Shown here piece by piece: positions 34,077-42,409 of a stretch of 64,000 nt of DNA. The stretch is from Chitinophaga qingshengii (lineage in GTDB: Bacteria; Bacteroidota; Bacteroidia; Chitinophagales; Chitinophagaceae). The stretch is taken from positions 3,472,001-3,536,000 of the forward strand of contig NZ_JACVFC010000001.1 of assembly GCF_014529935.1 (NCBI RefSeq), written 5' to 3'. The position numbers and the translations under genes are program-made. The stretch's first letter is position 1. The number at the start of each line of letters is the position of its first letter. The notes beneath the pieces are model-generated. The model made no database searches and was not told the origin of the DNA. It worked only from the letters and a program-made list of their open reading frames with translations.

Positions 34077-36539
34077 CTAAAAAGGTACAATCACCTTCGC
34101 GCTGAAATTCCTGCCCATATTATAAATACCTCTCCGTCCGTTGGGGGACTCATTATAATATTCAAAGTATTTCAACCGGTTCATATTGGCCTGATAAGCC
34201 ACGTTAAAGGCATTGTCCAGCTGCAGGAACAGTTCCAGCACCGTTTTCCCCTTTTTGTTGACAATACCGGAACCGGCGCCGAAATTAATCAGCGTATAGC
34301 CGGCGGTGTAAGTCTCCGTATCATCTACTCCATAAAAATGATCCTTCGCGGCAAAACGATCCACTTCCGCCCGCACATATGCTTTGGATAGCATCCCAAA
34401 ATTGCGCGTGGCCGTGGCTTTCAGCGCAGAGCGTATATGCAGTGGCGGTATAAAGGGGAGATAACGGGCAGCATCACCATACAACCCGATCAGGGCCTTA
34501 TTGCGGTTACGCCCTTCCGTATAGGCGGCACTGTTATCCATTGTTAACCAGGGCACTGTGCGCGGATGCAGATTTACACTCACTTCTGCCCCATACAGCC
34601 GCGCACTGGATTGCTGATAACGATACGTAACGTTACCGGGTACTATCACCACCGGTTCGCCATTGGCATCGTACAATCTTGCCTGGTAGATATAATTATT
34701 GATGTTATTGTTAAATACCTCCACACTGATATCGAGGTCCGGCAGATAGGCGAGGAAGCCCAGGTCCTGCTGGAAACTGAACTCCGGCTTAAACTCCCGG
34801 TTACCCAGGTATACGATATGCGCACCGGGGTCCAGTCCATTGGCGCCTATTTCATTGATGTTGGGCGCCCGGTACCCTCTGGCCACATTGGCTTTCAGTA
34901 ATACGCGCTGGCTCAGGTTCCAGGTTATCCCCAGACTGCCGGAGATGCCGGTATAGTTATGCCGGAAAGCCGGGAACTGCAGCGTAGCACCGGTAGTATC
35001 GGGCAGATTGTATTTTTTATCGAAACCGTTGTCTTTATTGGAACCAACATAAAAATCGTTCCAGTGAATATGCCGGGTATCATACCGGATACCGCCGGAA
35101 ATATCTACCTGACCGATAGTTTTCCTGGCAAAGAGGAAACCACCGATATCGAACAGGTCATAATCGGGAATAGGGAAGTCGGTAGCATTGCGGCTGCGGT
35201 TACGCTGGTACATCCCATTTACCCCTGCGGTAGATTCAATGCCGGCTATTGATGGCAGGTTATAGCGAAAGTCATAGTTGAGTGTGTTCAACACTACGTA
35301 TAATCCCGGCTGGACCGGCATTTCCGGATGGTTATACTCCCGGCGTACGCTTTGTTGCACGGCCAGGAGGGAGTTAAGATCCCCTTTGCCTAACTGCCAG
35401 CGGGTACGGTTATAAAAACGGTAGTGCTGGATATGCTGGTGCAACGGGTTCAGCGTATAGGTACGCAGTTCATTGTCCGGTACAATGGGCCTGTCTTTGA
35501 TATTATCATCTGCATCTTTTACCTGCCGGGTAAATTTGCGGGTTAGTGAATCGCGGCTTCCATCGGGGATTTCCTGAGTATTGTCGTATAAGCTGGCGCC
35601 CCATTGGGAGTGGCCCCAGGATTTATCTACCCGGGCCAGCGCTGTCAGGTTATATTCCCGGAAAGCGGTGCCGTATACAAATCCATCTATTTTATTCTGA
35701 TAATTGTGCGCTGCTTTAAAAGTGCCGCGCAGCACGTATTTCCAATCGTTTTTATTATAGGCCAGTCCGAGCGAAGAACCGATCATGCCGTTATTGGTGT
35801 GGTAATCGGTAAGAAAGCTGCCTTTGAGTTTGCCTGGTTCTGTTTCCGGCACATCCGGTATCATGTTGATGACACCGGCGAGCGCGTCCGAGCCGTAGGT
35901 AAGGCTTGCAGGGCCTTTCACCACTTCAGCCCTGGCAATACCGTATTGGTCTACTTCAATACCATGTTCATCGCCCCATTGTTGTCCTTCCTGGCGAACC
36001 CCGTCGAAGAGCGTCAGTACCCGGTTGTAGCCCAGGCCACGGATGAAGGGTTTGGAGATATTCGGTCCCGTAGTCACAGCGCTTACGCCCGGCACACCTT
36101 TCACGATAGCGTCAATGATGTTGTTATTGACATTCATGTTCATCGCTCTCTTTCCTATAACGGCAATGGGTATAGGATTTTTGCGGACAGCGGTAGCCCG
36201 CGATACACCTGTCACCACCACTTCGTTTAGTTTGGACAAATCCTCTTCCAGCGAAATATCCAGGGTGATGGTTTGTTTTGCGCCGATATTTTTCTTTAAT
36301 GTCAACGGCTGGTACCCTATCATGGATATACGGATATCATAGGTGCCCGGTTGTACATTGCGGATATTGAATACACCCTGCTGATCCGCTATAGCGCCTG
36401 TTTTCAGCGCCGGTATAGCCACATTGGCGAATTGTACCGGTTTACCGTTGGCAGTAATTTTTCCCGTAATGGCGCCTTGCTGGGCGTGTAATGACATCGC
36501 CAGTAGCAGGGCACTTAGTAGTGTAAATAAATGTTTCAT
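34077..36539 (-). CDS. TonB-dependent receptor with carboxypeptidase-like N-terminal domain
   Basis: An 820-residue outer-membrane transporter. Signal peptide (to SLHAQ), carboxypeptidase-D-like regulatory domain (GAITGKITANGKPVQF..., ~20-105), plug (NEVVVTGVSR, IRGLGYNRVLTLFDGVRQEG split by length, ~110-240) and a 22-stranded barrel ending in Phe. An in-frame ATG at 36608 lies before the signal peptide; MKHLFTLL at 36539 is preferred. A Fur-box-like palindrome and a TAGTTTTG -7 box precede it, so control by iron or another metal is likely. Its neighbours are a COG0523 GTPase and a MerC-like protein, which would also suit zinc uptake. Confidence 0.92.
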   Translation of the reverse strand: MKHLFTLLSALLLAMSLHAQQGAITGKITANGKPVQFANVAIPALKTGAIADQQGVFNIRNVQPGTYDIRISMIGYQPLTLKKNIGAKQTITLDISLEEDLSKLNEVVVTGVSRATAVRKNPIPIAVIGKRAMNMNVNNNIIDAIVKGVPGVSAVTTGPNISKPFIRGLGYNRVLTLFDGVRQEGQQWGDEHGIEVDQYGIARAEVVKGPASLTYGSDALAGVINMIPDVPETEPGKLKGSFLTDYHTNNGMIGSSLGLAYNKNDWKYVLRGTFKAAHNYQNKIDGFVYGTAFREYNLTALARVDKSWGHSQWGASLYDNTQEIPDGSRDSLTRKFTRQVKDADDNIKDRPIVPDNELRTYTLNPLHQHIQHYRFYNRTRWQLGKGDLNSLLAVQQSVRREYNHPEMPVQPGLYVVLNTLNYDFRYNLPSIAGIESTAGVNGMYQRNRSRNATDFPIPDYDLFDIGGFLFARKTIGQVDISGGIRYDTRHIHWNDFYVGSNKDNGFDKKYNLPDTTGATLQFPAFRHNYTGISGSLGITWNLSQRVLLKANVARGYRAPNINEIGANGLDPGAHIVYLGNREFKPEFSFQQDLGFLAYLPDLDISVEVFNNNINNYIYQARLYDANGEPVVIVPGNVTYRYQQSSARLYGAEVSVNLHPRTVPWLTMDNSAAYTEGRNRNKALIGLYGDAARYLPFIPPLHIRSALKATATRNFGMLSKAYVRAEVDRFAAKDHFYGVDDTETYTAGYTLINFGAGSGIVNKKGKTVLELFLQLDNAFNVAYQANMNRLKYFEYYNESPNGRRGIYNMGRNFSAKVIVPF

Positions 36540-36633
36540 GTAAAATCCGACACTTGTAGGTAAAGCAGGCGCATGGAGATCCCGGGAGCAGTGAAAACAC
36601 TTCCCCATGCGGCTACAGTGATTTATTTTTTCA

Positions 36634-36690
36634 CAAAACTATAACCTTATTTTATACTTGCCTTAATTATTATTTAGGCCAACCTAAATA
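36634..36690 (-). promoter_or_regulatory. TonB-receptor promoter with Fur-box-like palindrome
   Basis: The minus strand has -7 box TAGTTTTG (plus 36634-36641). At plus 36671-36690, TATTTAGG-CCAA-CCTAAATA is a perfect 8-4-8 palindrome resembling Fur-box half-sites in Bacteroidota. It is 29 bp upstream of the -7 box and 5 bp after the stop of the upstream GTPase gene. Confidence 0.5.
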
Positions 36691-36694
36691 TTGA

Positions 36695-37879
36695 TTACAT
36701 CGCAGGAAAAGGGTCGTTAAAAGTGGCGCCCTGTATATATTGTTTCACTTCTGCTTCAGAGCAGAGGCAGTTGTCGAGTTCCGCGGTAATAGAAGCGGGG
36801 TCCATGTGCTGACCAATCAGCACCAGTTCATTGTATCGATCCGCAAAACGTTCATCCCAGCGGCTGGTAATAAGTTGGCAGGTATCCTCATCAACGTTCC
36901 ATTGCTGGCGGGGGATGGCACACCACCAGTAGCCGGCTTTTTCCGCCCGCAGGGATCCGCCGGCCTGGCTCCAGTTGACCGCCAGTTTAGGTCTTGACAC
37001 CAACCAAAACAATCCCTTACTGCGAATGATATTTCCCGGCCATTGTTCATTGAGATACCGCCAGAAACGCTCCGGGTGAAAGGGTTTACGGCTGCGGTAT
37101 ACAAAAGAACCGATGCCGTATTCTTCTGTTTCGGGTGTATGTTCATGCTCCAGTTCCGCTTGCCAGCCGGCACTTTGAGCCGTAGCATCAAAATCAAACA
37201 AGCCGGTGTTGAGGATTTGATGCAACGGGACCTGTCCGTTTACCGACTCGAGGAGTACTGCATTTGCATTGAGTTTGCGCAGCATGGCTTTTAAATTACC
37301 CAGCTGTTCAGGACTCACGAGATCGCATTTATTCAGGACGATCACGTTGGCAAATTCCACCTGATCAGTGAGCAGGTTAACGATCGTTCTCTGGTCGGCG
37401 GCATCGTCTGTTAGTCCCTGGTCCTGCAGCCGTTCAATGCTGCTGTAATCACGGGCGAAGTTATAGGCGTCCACTACCGTCACCATGGTATCCAGGCGAC
37501 TGATAGCGCTGAGGTCTATCCCGTTTGTTTCATCCTGGTAACAGAAGGTTTGTGCCACTGGTATGGGTTCGGAGATGCCGGTAGATTCTATCAGGAGATA
37601 GTCGAACCGGTTTTCCCTTGCCAGCTGTTCCACCGCTTTCAGCAGATCGTCGCGCAGCGTGCAGCAGATGCAGCCGTTGCTCATTTCCACCAGGCGTTCT
37701 TCTGTTTTGTGCAAGGTGTTTTCGTTTCTCACCAGTTGCGCATCGATATTGACCTCACTCATATCGTTAACGATGACGGCCACACGAAGATTTTCGCGGT
37801 TGTGCAATACATGATTCAGGAGCGTAGTTTTCCCTGCGCCAAGGAAACCACTCAGCACGGTAACAGGTAATTTTTTCAT
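36695..37879 (-). CDS. COG0523 (CobW/ZNG1-type) G3E GTPase
   Basis: A 394-residue metal-chaperone GTPase. Walker [10 protein letters not shown] at about residues 11-19, the metal-binding CICC (G-C-I-C-C in [11 protein letters not shown]), Walker [12 protein letters not shown], guanine motif NKCD and a C-terminal CobW_C domain with [10 protein letters not shown] His-rich linker [10 protein letters not shown] is present. COG0523 GTPases supply zinc to client enzymes, notably under zinc limitation. It lies 8 bp downstream of the MerC-like gene and shares its operator. Confidence 0.93.
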   Translation of the reverse strand: MKKLPVTVLSGFLGAGKTTLLNHVLHNRENLRVAVIVNDMSEVNIDAQLVRNENTLHKTEERLVEMSNGCICCTLRDDLLKAVEQLARENRFDYLLIESTGISEPIPVAQTFCYQDETNGIDLSAISRLDTMVTVVDAYNFARDYSSIERLQDQGLTDDAADQRTIVNLLTDQVEFANVIVLNKCDLVSPEQLGNLKAMLRKLNANAVLLESVNGQVPLHQILNTGLFDFDATAQSAGWQAELEHEHTPETEEYGIGSFVYRSRKPFHPERFWRYLNEQWPGNIIRSKGLFWLVSRPKLAVNWSQAGGSLRAEKAGYWWCAIPRQQWNVDEDTCQLITSRWDERFADRYNELVLIGQHMDPASITAELDNCLCSEAEVKQYIQGATFNDPFPAM

Positions 37880-37887
37880 ATCCTATG

Positions 37888-38286
37888 TTAGTGATGTTTA
37901 TGTACCCTGCAATACCGGCGGTGGCGCTGGTTGAGCAGGTGTGCGCCTACGATGGCGGCTGCGCCGATGCAGATCAGCATATATTCCCAGGCAGCTGCCA
38001 CTTCCAGAAAGTGGCCCGCCAGCAGTAGCGCAAAACCACCTATAAACAGCAGCAGTGGCAACAGCCGGCGATGATGCCGCCAATAGCCCTGGCCCAGTGC
38101 CAGGCAACCTATGAGAAACGAAAACAGCAACAGACAATATTCCAGCAGGGGGTTTTCCGTTATTTCCATTCCCAGTAAAGGGAGCGCTGCAAATAGTAAA
38201 GGCAATACAGCACAGTGTACCGCACAGAGCATAGAGGCTCCTATTCCTATCGTGTCCAGATTCATCCGTCTAAATATATTCTCCAC
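37888..38286 (-). CDS. MerC-domain membrane protein
   Basis: A 132-residue protein with four membrane helices. The conserved MLCAVHCAVLPLLFA (two Cys, one His) fits MerC, a mercury transporter family. In Bacteroidota, MerC-like proteins often accompany zinc-responsive genes rather than mer operons, and no merA/merR is here. The His-rich tail RHRRYCRVHKHH may bind metal. First gene of a two-gene operon with the COG0523 GTPase. A metal-buffering or transport role is inferred. Confidence 0.82.
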   Translation of the reverse strand: MENIFRRMNLDTIGIGASMLCAVHCAVLPLLFAALPLLGMEITENPLLEYCLLLFSFLIGCLALGQGYWRHHRRLLPLLLFIGGFALLLAGHFLEVAAAWEYMLICIGAAAIVGAHLLNQRHRRYCRVHKHH

Positions 38287-38311
38287 CTTACCTAAAATTT
38301 TGAATCAGTCA

Positions 38312-38344
38312 CAAAACTATGTAATTTTGCAACAACGTTGCAAA
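38312..38344 (-). promoter_or_regulatory. MerC operon promoter with TTTGCAAC palindrome
   Basis: Minus-strand -7 box TAGTTTTG (plus 38312-38319) and -33 TTTG (plus 38341-38344), 21 nt apart. TTTGCAAC-AAC-GTTGCAAA (38326-38344) is a perfect 8-3-8 palindrome lying between them, the classical position for a repressor. It differs from the Fur-like site at 36671, so a second metal regulator such as Zur is suggested. The Fur-family gene at 39147 is a candidate. Confidence 0.55.
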
Positions 38345-38454
38345 TAAATCCGCCTCATTTTGATATATTTAAAAAGATAATTTAAAAGATGTTGATCATC
38401 TACCTAAAACAGGGTAATATCGCTATCAATGATCGGTGTCTGTCAACTAAGTGT

Positions 38455-38462
38455 TACCTTTG
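38455..38462 (+). promoter_or_regulatory. -7 box upstream of the second SCO1 gene
   Basis: TACCTTTG matches TAnnTTTG, about 45 nt before the SCO1 start. No clear -33 element was found. Confidence 0.4.
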
Positions 38463-38507
38463 TGAATCGAATAATTTTATGAACTAAATAGTGGGGATTT
38501 TTCACCT

Positions 38508-39134
38508 ATGTCTAAGAAAGCGATCTTATATATTGTGTTTTTCTCCGTGTTGAGCCTGGGATTCCTGGGATACGCGGGTTATGTGATCAAAGGGGAAAGG
38601 GGCACTTTCCTGGGTAAGGAAAAATTACCGGTCCTGGGTGCGCCGGGCCATACCGTACAAGGCTTTTCCTTCACCGATCAGGAAGGGCATACCCGCACCA
38701 AAGCGGATGTACAAGGCAAGATTTACGTAGCAGAATACTTTTTCACGACCTGTACCGGTATTTGTCCGAAGATGAATGCGAACATGGAAAAAGTATATGC
38801 AAAATATAAAAACAAACCTGAGTTCCTGATCCTGTCTCACACTGTAGATCCTGATCATGACAGTGTTCCGGTGCTGAAAGTCTATGCGGAAAAACATGGC
38901 GCGGACCCTAAAAACTGGTGGTTTCTCACCGGCAGCAAAAAAGAACTGTATGCATTGGCCCGCCAGGGTTACCTGGTAGATGACGGCACTTATACCGGGG
39001 ACGAAGATTTTGTACACACCCAGTGGTTTGCCCTGGTAGATAAAACCGGACAAATCCGTGGCCTCTACGAAGGCACCAAAAAACAGGACGTGGACAAATT
39101 AATTGACGACATCGACCGATTAATGGAAGAATAA
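38508..39134 (+). CDS. SCO1/SenC family protein (second copy)
   Basis: A 208-residue membrane-anchored thioredoxin-fold protein with CTGIC and the distal His in DEDFVHTQWF, so the copper site is complete. A single N-terminal helix (8-27) anchors it. It is separate from the SCO1 of the cox operon (about 35% similar by eye) and 12 bp upstream of a Fur-family gene, suggesting metal-dependent production. Role in oxidase assembly, copper or redox is not decided here. Confidence 0.92.
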   Translation: MSKKAILYIVFFSVLSLGFLGYAGYVIKGERGTFLGKEKLPVLGAPGHTVQGFSFTDQEGHTRTKADVQGKIYVAEYFFTTCTGICPKMNANMEKVYAKYKNKPEFLILSHTVDPDHDSVPVLKVYAEKHGADPKNWWFLTGSKKELYALARQGYLVDDGTYTGDEDFVHTQWFALVDKTGQIRGLYEGTKKQDVDKLIDDIDRLMEE

Positions 39135-39146
39135 AGTTTTTTCATC

Positions 39147-39581
39147 ATGGGTACCACCAAACAAATAACAGAGAAAATAGGCATCTTACTGCGGGACAGC
39201 AAACTGAGTGTAACAGAAACCAGGGTAAAAATCCTGGAACTGTTTATGAAAAGTGACGGTGCACTCGAACACAGTGACTTTGAAAAACTCGCCGGTAAAT
39301 CATTTGACCGGGTGACAGTATACCGTACCCTGCAGACATTCCTGGAAAAAGGCATCATTCATAAAATACCCACTACCGATACCTCCGTACGGTATGCGGT
39401 ATGTAAATCTGAATGCACAGAACATCACCATCACGATCACCACGTGCATTTTAAATGCGAAACCTGTGGCAATACAACTTGTCTTGATGAAACAGATGTT
39501 CCCAACATACAACTGCCGAAAGGCTACGCCATGCACAATGTGGAAGTGGTAGTCAATGGTGTATGTAAATCCTGTAAATGA
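39147..39581 (+). CDS. Fur-family transcriptional regulator (Zur-like)
   Basis: A 144-residue Fur-family regulator. The winged helix includes SVTETRVKILELFMKSDGAL (split here by length) and SFDRVTVYRTLQTFLEKGII, read in two parts. The dimerisation part has a His-rich HHHHDHHVHFKCETCG and the C-terminal CKSCK, two CxxC pairs for a structural zinc site. The adjacent metal genes and the palindrome at 38326-38344 suggest Zur function, but Fur or PerR cannot be excluded from sequence. It forms an operon with the second SCO1. Confidence 0.88.
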   Translation: MGTTKQITEKIGILLRDSKLSVTETRVKILELFMKSDGALEHSDFEKLAGKSFDRVTVYRTLQTFLEKGIIHKIPTTDTSVRYAVCKSECTEHHHHDHHVHFKCETCGNTTCLDETDVPNIQLPKGYAMHNVEVVVNGVCKSCK

Positions 39582-39605
39582 TTTTGGGATTTACGGATTT
39601 CGGGA

Positions 39606-39763
39606 TTTACGGATTTCGGGGATTGATAAAAGCGAAGACCAAAGCATTTAGGGATTTTTTGATTTACGGATTTTTTGATTTTGCGAATAAAAAAGCGAAG
39701 ACCAAAACAACTCATTGGTAGTTGCTTTGGTCTTCGCTTTTATCAATCCCCGAAATCCGTAAA
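39606..39763. repeat. Large inverted repeat between fur and the M3 peptidase gene
   Basis: Perfect 41-bp arms (39606-39646 and 39723-39763) contain AAAAGCGAAGACCAAAGC and its complement. Direct repeats of GGATTTACGGATTT fill the left side and the middle. A further copy of the AAGCGAAGACCAAA core lies at 39693-39706. It probably serves both convergent genes as a terminator; its length and repetition suggest an inserted or expanding element. Confidence 0.75.
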
Positions 39764-39774
39764 TCAAAAAATCC

Positions 39775-41487
39775 CTAAATTTTCTCTATCTCCTGTTTCA
39801 TAAAATCAGCCAGCTCTTTAATATAAGCCGGAGACAGATCGAAGCGGATACCGGCAGCTTTGTACAGATCCGGCAACGTTTTGGTGTTACCTAAACTTAA
39901 CGCCTGTACGTAGTTATTCAACGCCGTTTCCTTGTTTTCCTTGAACTGTTTCCACATAGCGATAGCGCCCAGCTGTGCAATGCCATATTCAATGTAATAG
40001 AAAGGCACTTCAAAGAGATGCAGCTGTCGCTGCCAGGTGATGGCGCGATAGTCTTCATGACCGCTCCAGTCTACCACAGCAGGGGAGAACTCATTCAGTA
40101 TTTCCAGCCATTTAGCCGTACGTTCTTCCGTAGTGTGTTGCGGATGTTCGTATATCCAGTGCTGGAATTTATCGATGGTGGCAATCCATGGGAAAATGGT
40201 GAGTGGTCTTTCCAGCTGCTGCAGGCGTGCCCGGCGCAGTTGTTCCTTATCATCGAAGAAGATATCCCAATAATCCATTGTCAGCAGTTCCATGCTCATA
40301 CTGGCTACCTCCGCTATTTCCATCGGGTATTCCTTGAAAGCGCTCAAAGGCAGGTTATGGCTCAGGAAAGAGTGAATGGCGTGGCCGCCTTCGTGTACCA
40401 TAGTAGTGAGGTCTTTCATCTGACCGGCAGCATTCATAAAAATAAACGGTACACCGGTTTCAGCGAGCGGACAGTTGTATCCTCCCGGAGCTTTACCGAT
40501 GCGGCTTTCCAGGTCGAGGCGGCCCATTTTTTTCATCACGCGCAGGCAGTCACCGAAGAACGGTCCCAGCTGATCGAATGTTTCAATGGTTTTAGTGATC
40601 AGTTCTTCTCCGGTATGGAAGGGTTCCAGCGGTTTGATGCCAGCGGGTTCCGCTTCCGTATCCCAGGGTTTCAGCTGATCGATCTTCAGTTTCGCCTTTT
40701 GTTTTTCCAGTATCTGCTGTACCAGTGGCAGGATATGTGTTTTCACCGCTTCGTGGAACTGGAAACAGTCTTCTTTGGTATAATCGAAGCGGCCCAGTTC
40801 TTCGAACTTATAATCGCGGTAATTGGCAAAGCCGGCGTTTTTGGCAACCTGGTCGCGCTTCTGTACCAGGCCGGTATACAGCTGGTCCAGTGCGTCGCGG
40901 TCCTGCAGGCGGCGGGCAGCAGTTTTGGTAAACACTTCCTCGCGCAGGGCGCGGTTTTCGTTTTCCAGGAATTTAGCAGCCTGTTGCAACGTATATTCCT
41001 GACCGTTAACCGTGATTGTCATTTTACCAGCGATAACGCCATACTGTTGTGCCATTACGCTCAGTTCCGCCTGTAAGGGGATATTTTCCTCGCGGAAAAG
41101 TTTCACCTGCTTTTTTACATTGCGGAGATAGGTCTTATACAGGTCCTGGTCCAGGTCTTTCAGGAATGGATTATCCAGCAATTTTTTATTGAGTGCATCA
41201 GCATAGGGTTGCAGGCGGGGCTGTATTTCCATGCAGAAGTAGGTAAATGCATCTTCCAGTTCCTTGTTGGTGGTGTCGCAGGTCATTTTGATCTGGCGCC
41301 AGCAGGCATCTTCGCTGACAACGGCTTCCAGTTCGCTGATATCTTTCAGCCATTGTTCCAGGTCTGCCACGCTGTTGATGTTTCTTTGCTGCAGTGTTTC
41401 AAAGTAAGGCTGCAGTGCGTCCCAGGTAGTCACCGTAAACGTTTCCGGTAAAAAGTGACGGGGGAGTTTTTTTATATCTGCGTTCAT
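39775..41487 (-). CDS. M3 family oligoendopeptidase (PepF-like)
   Basis: A 570-residue zinc metallopeptidase that cuts short peptides in the cytoplasm. Catalytic motif HEGGH in TMVHEGGHAIHSFLS at about residue 378, with the third ligand Glu in EIAEVASMSMELL. The helical N-terminal domain caps a narrow channel. The ORF is open to 41532; MNADIKKLPRHF at 41487 matches family starts. The last codons overlap the inverted-repeat region. Monocistronic. Confidence 0.95.
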   Translation of the reverse strand: MNADIKKLPRHFLPETFTVTTWDALQPYFETLQQRNINSVADLEQWLKDISELEAVVSEDACWRQIKMTCDTTNKELEDAFTYFCMEIQPRLQPYADALNKKLLDNPFLKDLDQDLYKTYLRNVKKQVKLFREENIPLQAELSVMAQQYGVIAGKMTITVNGQEYTLQQAAKFLENENRALREEVFTKTAARRLQDRDALDQLYTGLVQKRDQVAKNAGFANYRDYKFEELGRFDYTKEDCFQFHEAVKTHILPLVQQILEKQKAKLKIDQLKPWDTEAEPAGIKPLEPFHTGEELITKTIETFDQLGPFFGDCLRVMKKMGRLDLESRIGKAPGGYNCPLAETGVPFIFMNAAGQMKDLTTMVHEGGHAIHSFLSHNLPLSAFKEYPMEIAEVASMSMELLTMDYWDIFFDDKEQLRRARLQQLERPLTIFPWIATIDKFQHWIYEHPQHTTEERTAKWLEILNEFSPAVVDWSGHEDYRAITWQRQLHLFEVPFYYIEYGIAQLGAIAMWKQFKENKETALNNYVQALSLGNTKTLPDLYKAAGIRFDLSPAYIKELADFMKQEIEKI

Positions 41488-41557
41488 GTGCTGATGTTTT
41501 ACTGAATTTTTTCGGATACTGAATTTAGTCAATTTAGTGTAAATCCCCCAAACGAAT

Positions 41558-41594
41558 CAGGCTTCCGTACAGTGGGATACTGTGCGGAAGCCTG
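41558..41594 (-). terminator. Terminator-like hairpin after the DUF5606 gene
   Basis: CAGGCTTCCG-T-ACAGT pairs with ACTGT-G-CGGAAGCCTG, about 16 bp with a 5-nt loop. It lies between the DUF5606 gene and the downstream M3 peptidase gene on the same strand. No long T tail. Confidence 0.55.
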
Positions 41595-41651
41595 CATTAT
41601 TTTGGTATTTGATTATTTAAATATTAAAATAACCAAATAGCTAAATGAAAA

Positions 41652-42314
41652 TTACTCTTCTGTTTTTTTCTTGCGGGGTTTAGCCACTTTTTTAGGCTCT
41701 TCACCTTCGGCAGCAGGAGCGTCTTCTTTTTTAGCTTTCGCTTTCTTAGGCGCTTTTTCTTCTTCGCCTTCAGCTGCAGCCGCTTTTTTAGCGCGGGGCT
41801 TTTTCGGCTTTTCTTCTACGGCAGCTTCTTCAGCAGCAGGTTCAGCAGCTTTTTTCTTTTTGGCAGGAGCTTCTTCTGATGCTACTTCAGCAGTTTCCGC
41901 TACTTCTTCTCCTTCGGCCAGGATTTCCTCAAATTTCAGCAGATCGTTCGCTTTGAGGATACCAAACCATTTCACCATTTTCTTCATATCGCTCACATAC
42001 ACCCTGTCTTCATCGAATTCAGGATATACGTTTTTGAAATAAGCTTTGATCGCATTGTTGTCTGCTTTGCTTTCGATCAGCGGATAAGCAGCTGCTTTTT
42101 CGTCCATGGCTTTGAATACTTCAGCCAGGTTGACGTTTTCACCGGTAGTGAAAACTTCGATACTTTCCAGTGGAGTAAAATTATGCACGCGGGAAGATAC
42201 AAACCTTGTGCTTTTATCTTCCAGTGACCTAACGATGGCGCCATCTTGTTTGCTGGCAATTAACTGAAACAAACCGCCCAATCCGGTTACTGCAACAATT
42301 TCTCTGTACTGCAT
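41652..42314 (-). CDS. DUF5606 protein with histone H1-like Lys/Ala/Glu tail
   Basis: A 220-residue protein. Residues 1-135 match DUF5606: MQYREIVAVTGLGGLFQLI, RFVSSRVHNFTPLESIEVF and YPEFDEDRVYVSDMKKMVKW (each read in parts). Residues ~140-220 are low-complexity, with alternating acidic/Ala stretches and basic blocks PAKKKK, KPRAKKA and KPRKKK, like histone H1 or AlgP tails. Such tails bind nucleic acids non-specifically. The DUF is conserved in Bacteroidota and uncharacterised; nucleoid binding is inference. Confidence 0.85.
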   Translation of the reverse strand: MQYREIVAVTGLGGLFQLIASKQDGAIVRSLEDKSTRFVSSRVHNFTPLESIEVFTTGENVNLAEVFKAMDEKAAAYPLIESKADNNAIKAYFKNVYPEFDEDRVYVSDMKKMVKWFGILKANDLLKFEEILAEGEEVAETAEVASEEAPAKKKKAAEPAAEEAAVEEKPKKPRAKKAAAAEGEEEKAPKKAKAKKEDAPAAEGEEPKKVAKPRKKKTEE

Positions 42315-42409
42315 GTTCTAATTTTTAGGAAGCGCAAATATAAATAATTATAATAGATTGCCCGCTGACAAATTTTCACCTCGAAAATGCCGTCAACAAA
42401 GGGCTGGCA

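Noticed and set aside
37888..38286. Mercury-resistance operon
   Set aside because: Only a MerC-like protein is present; no merA, merR, merP or merT is nearby, and the partner is a COG0523 zinc-type GTPase.
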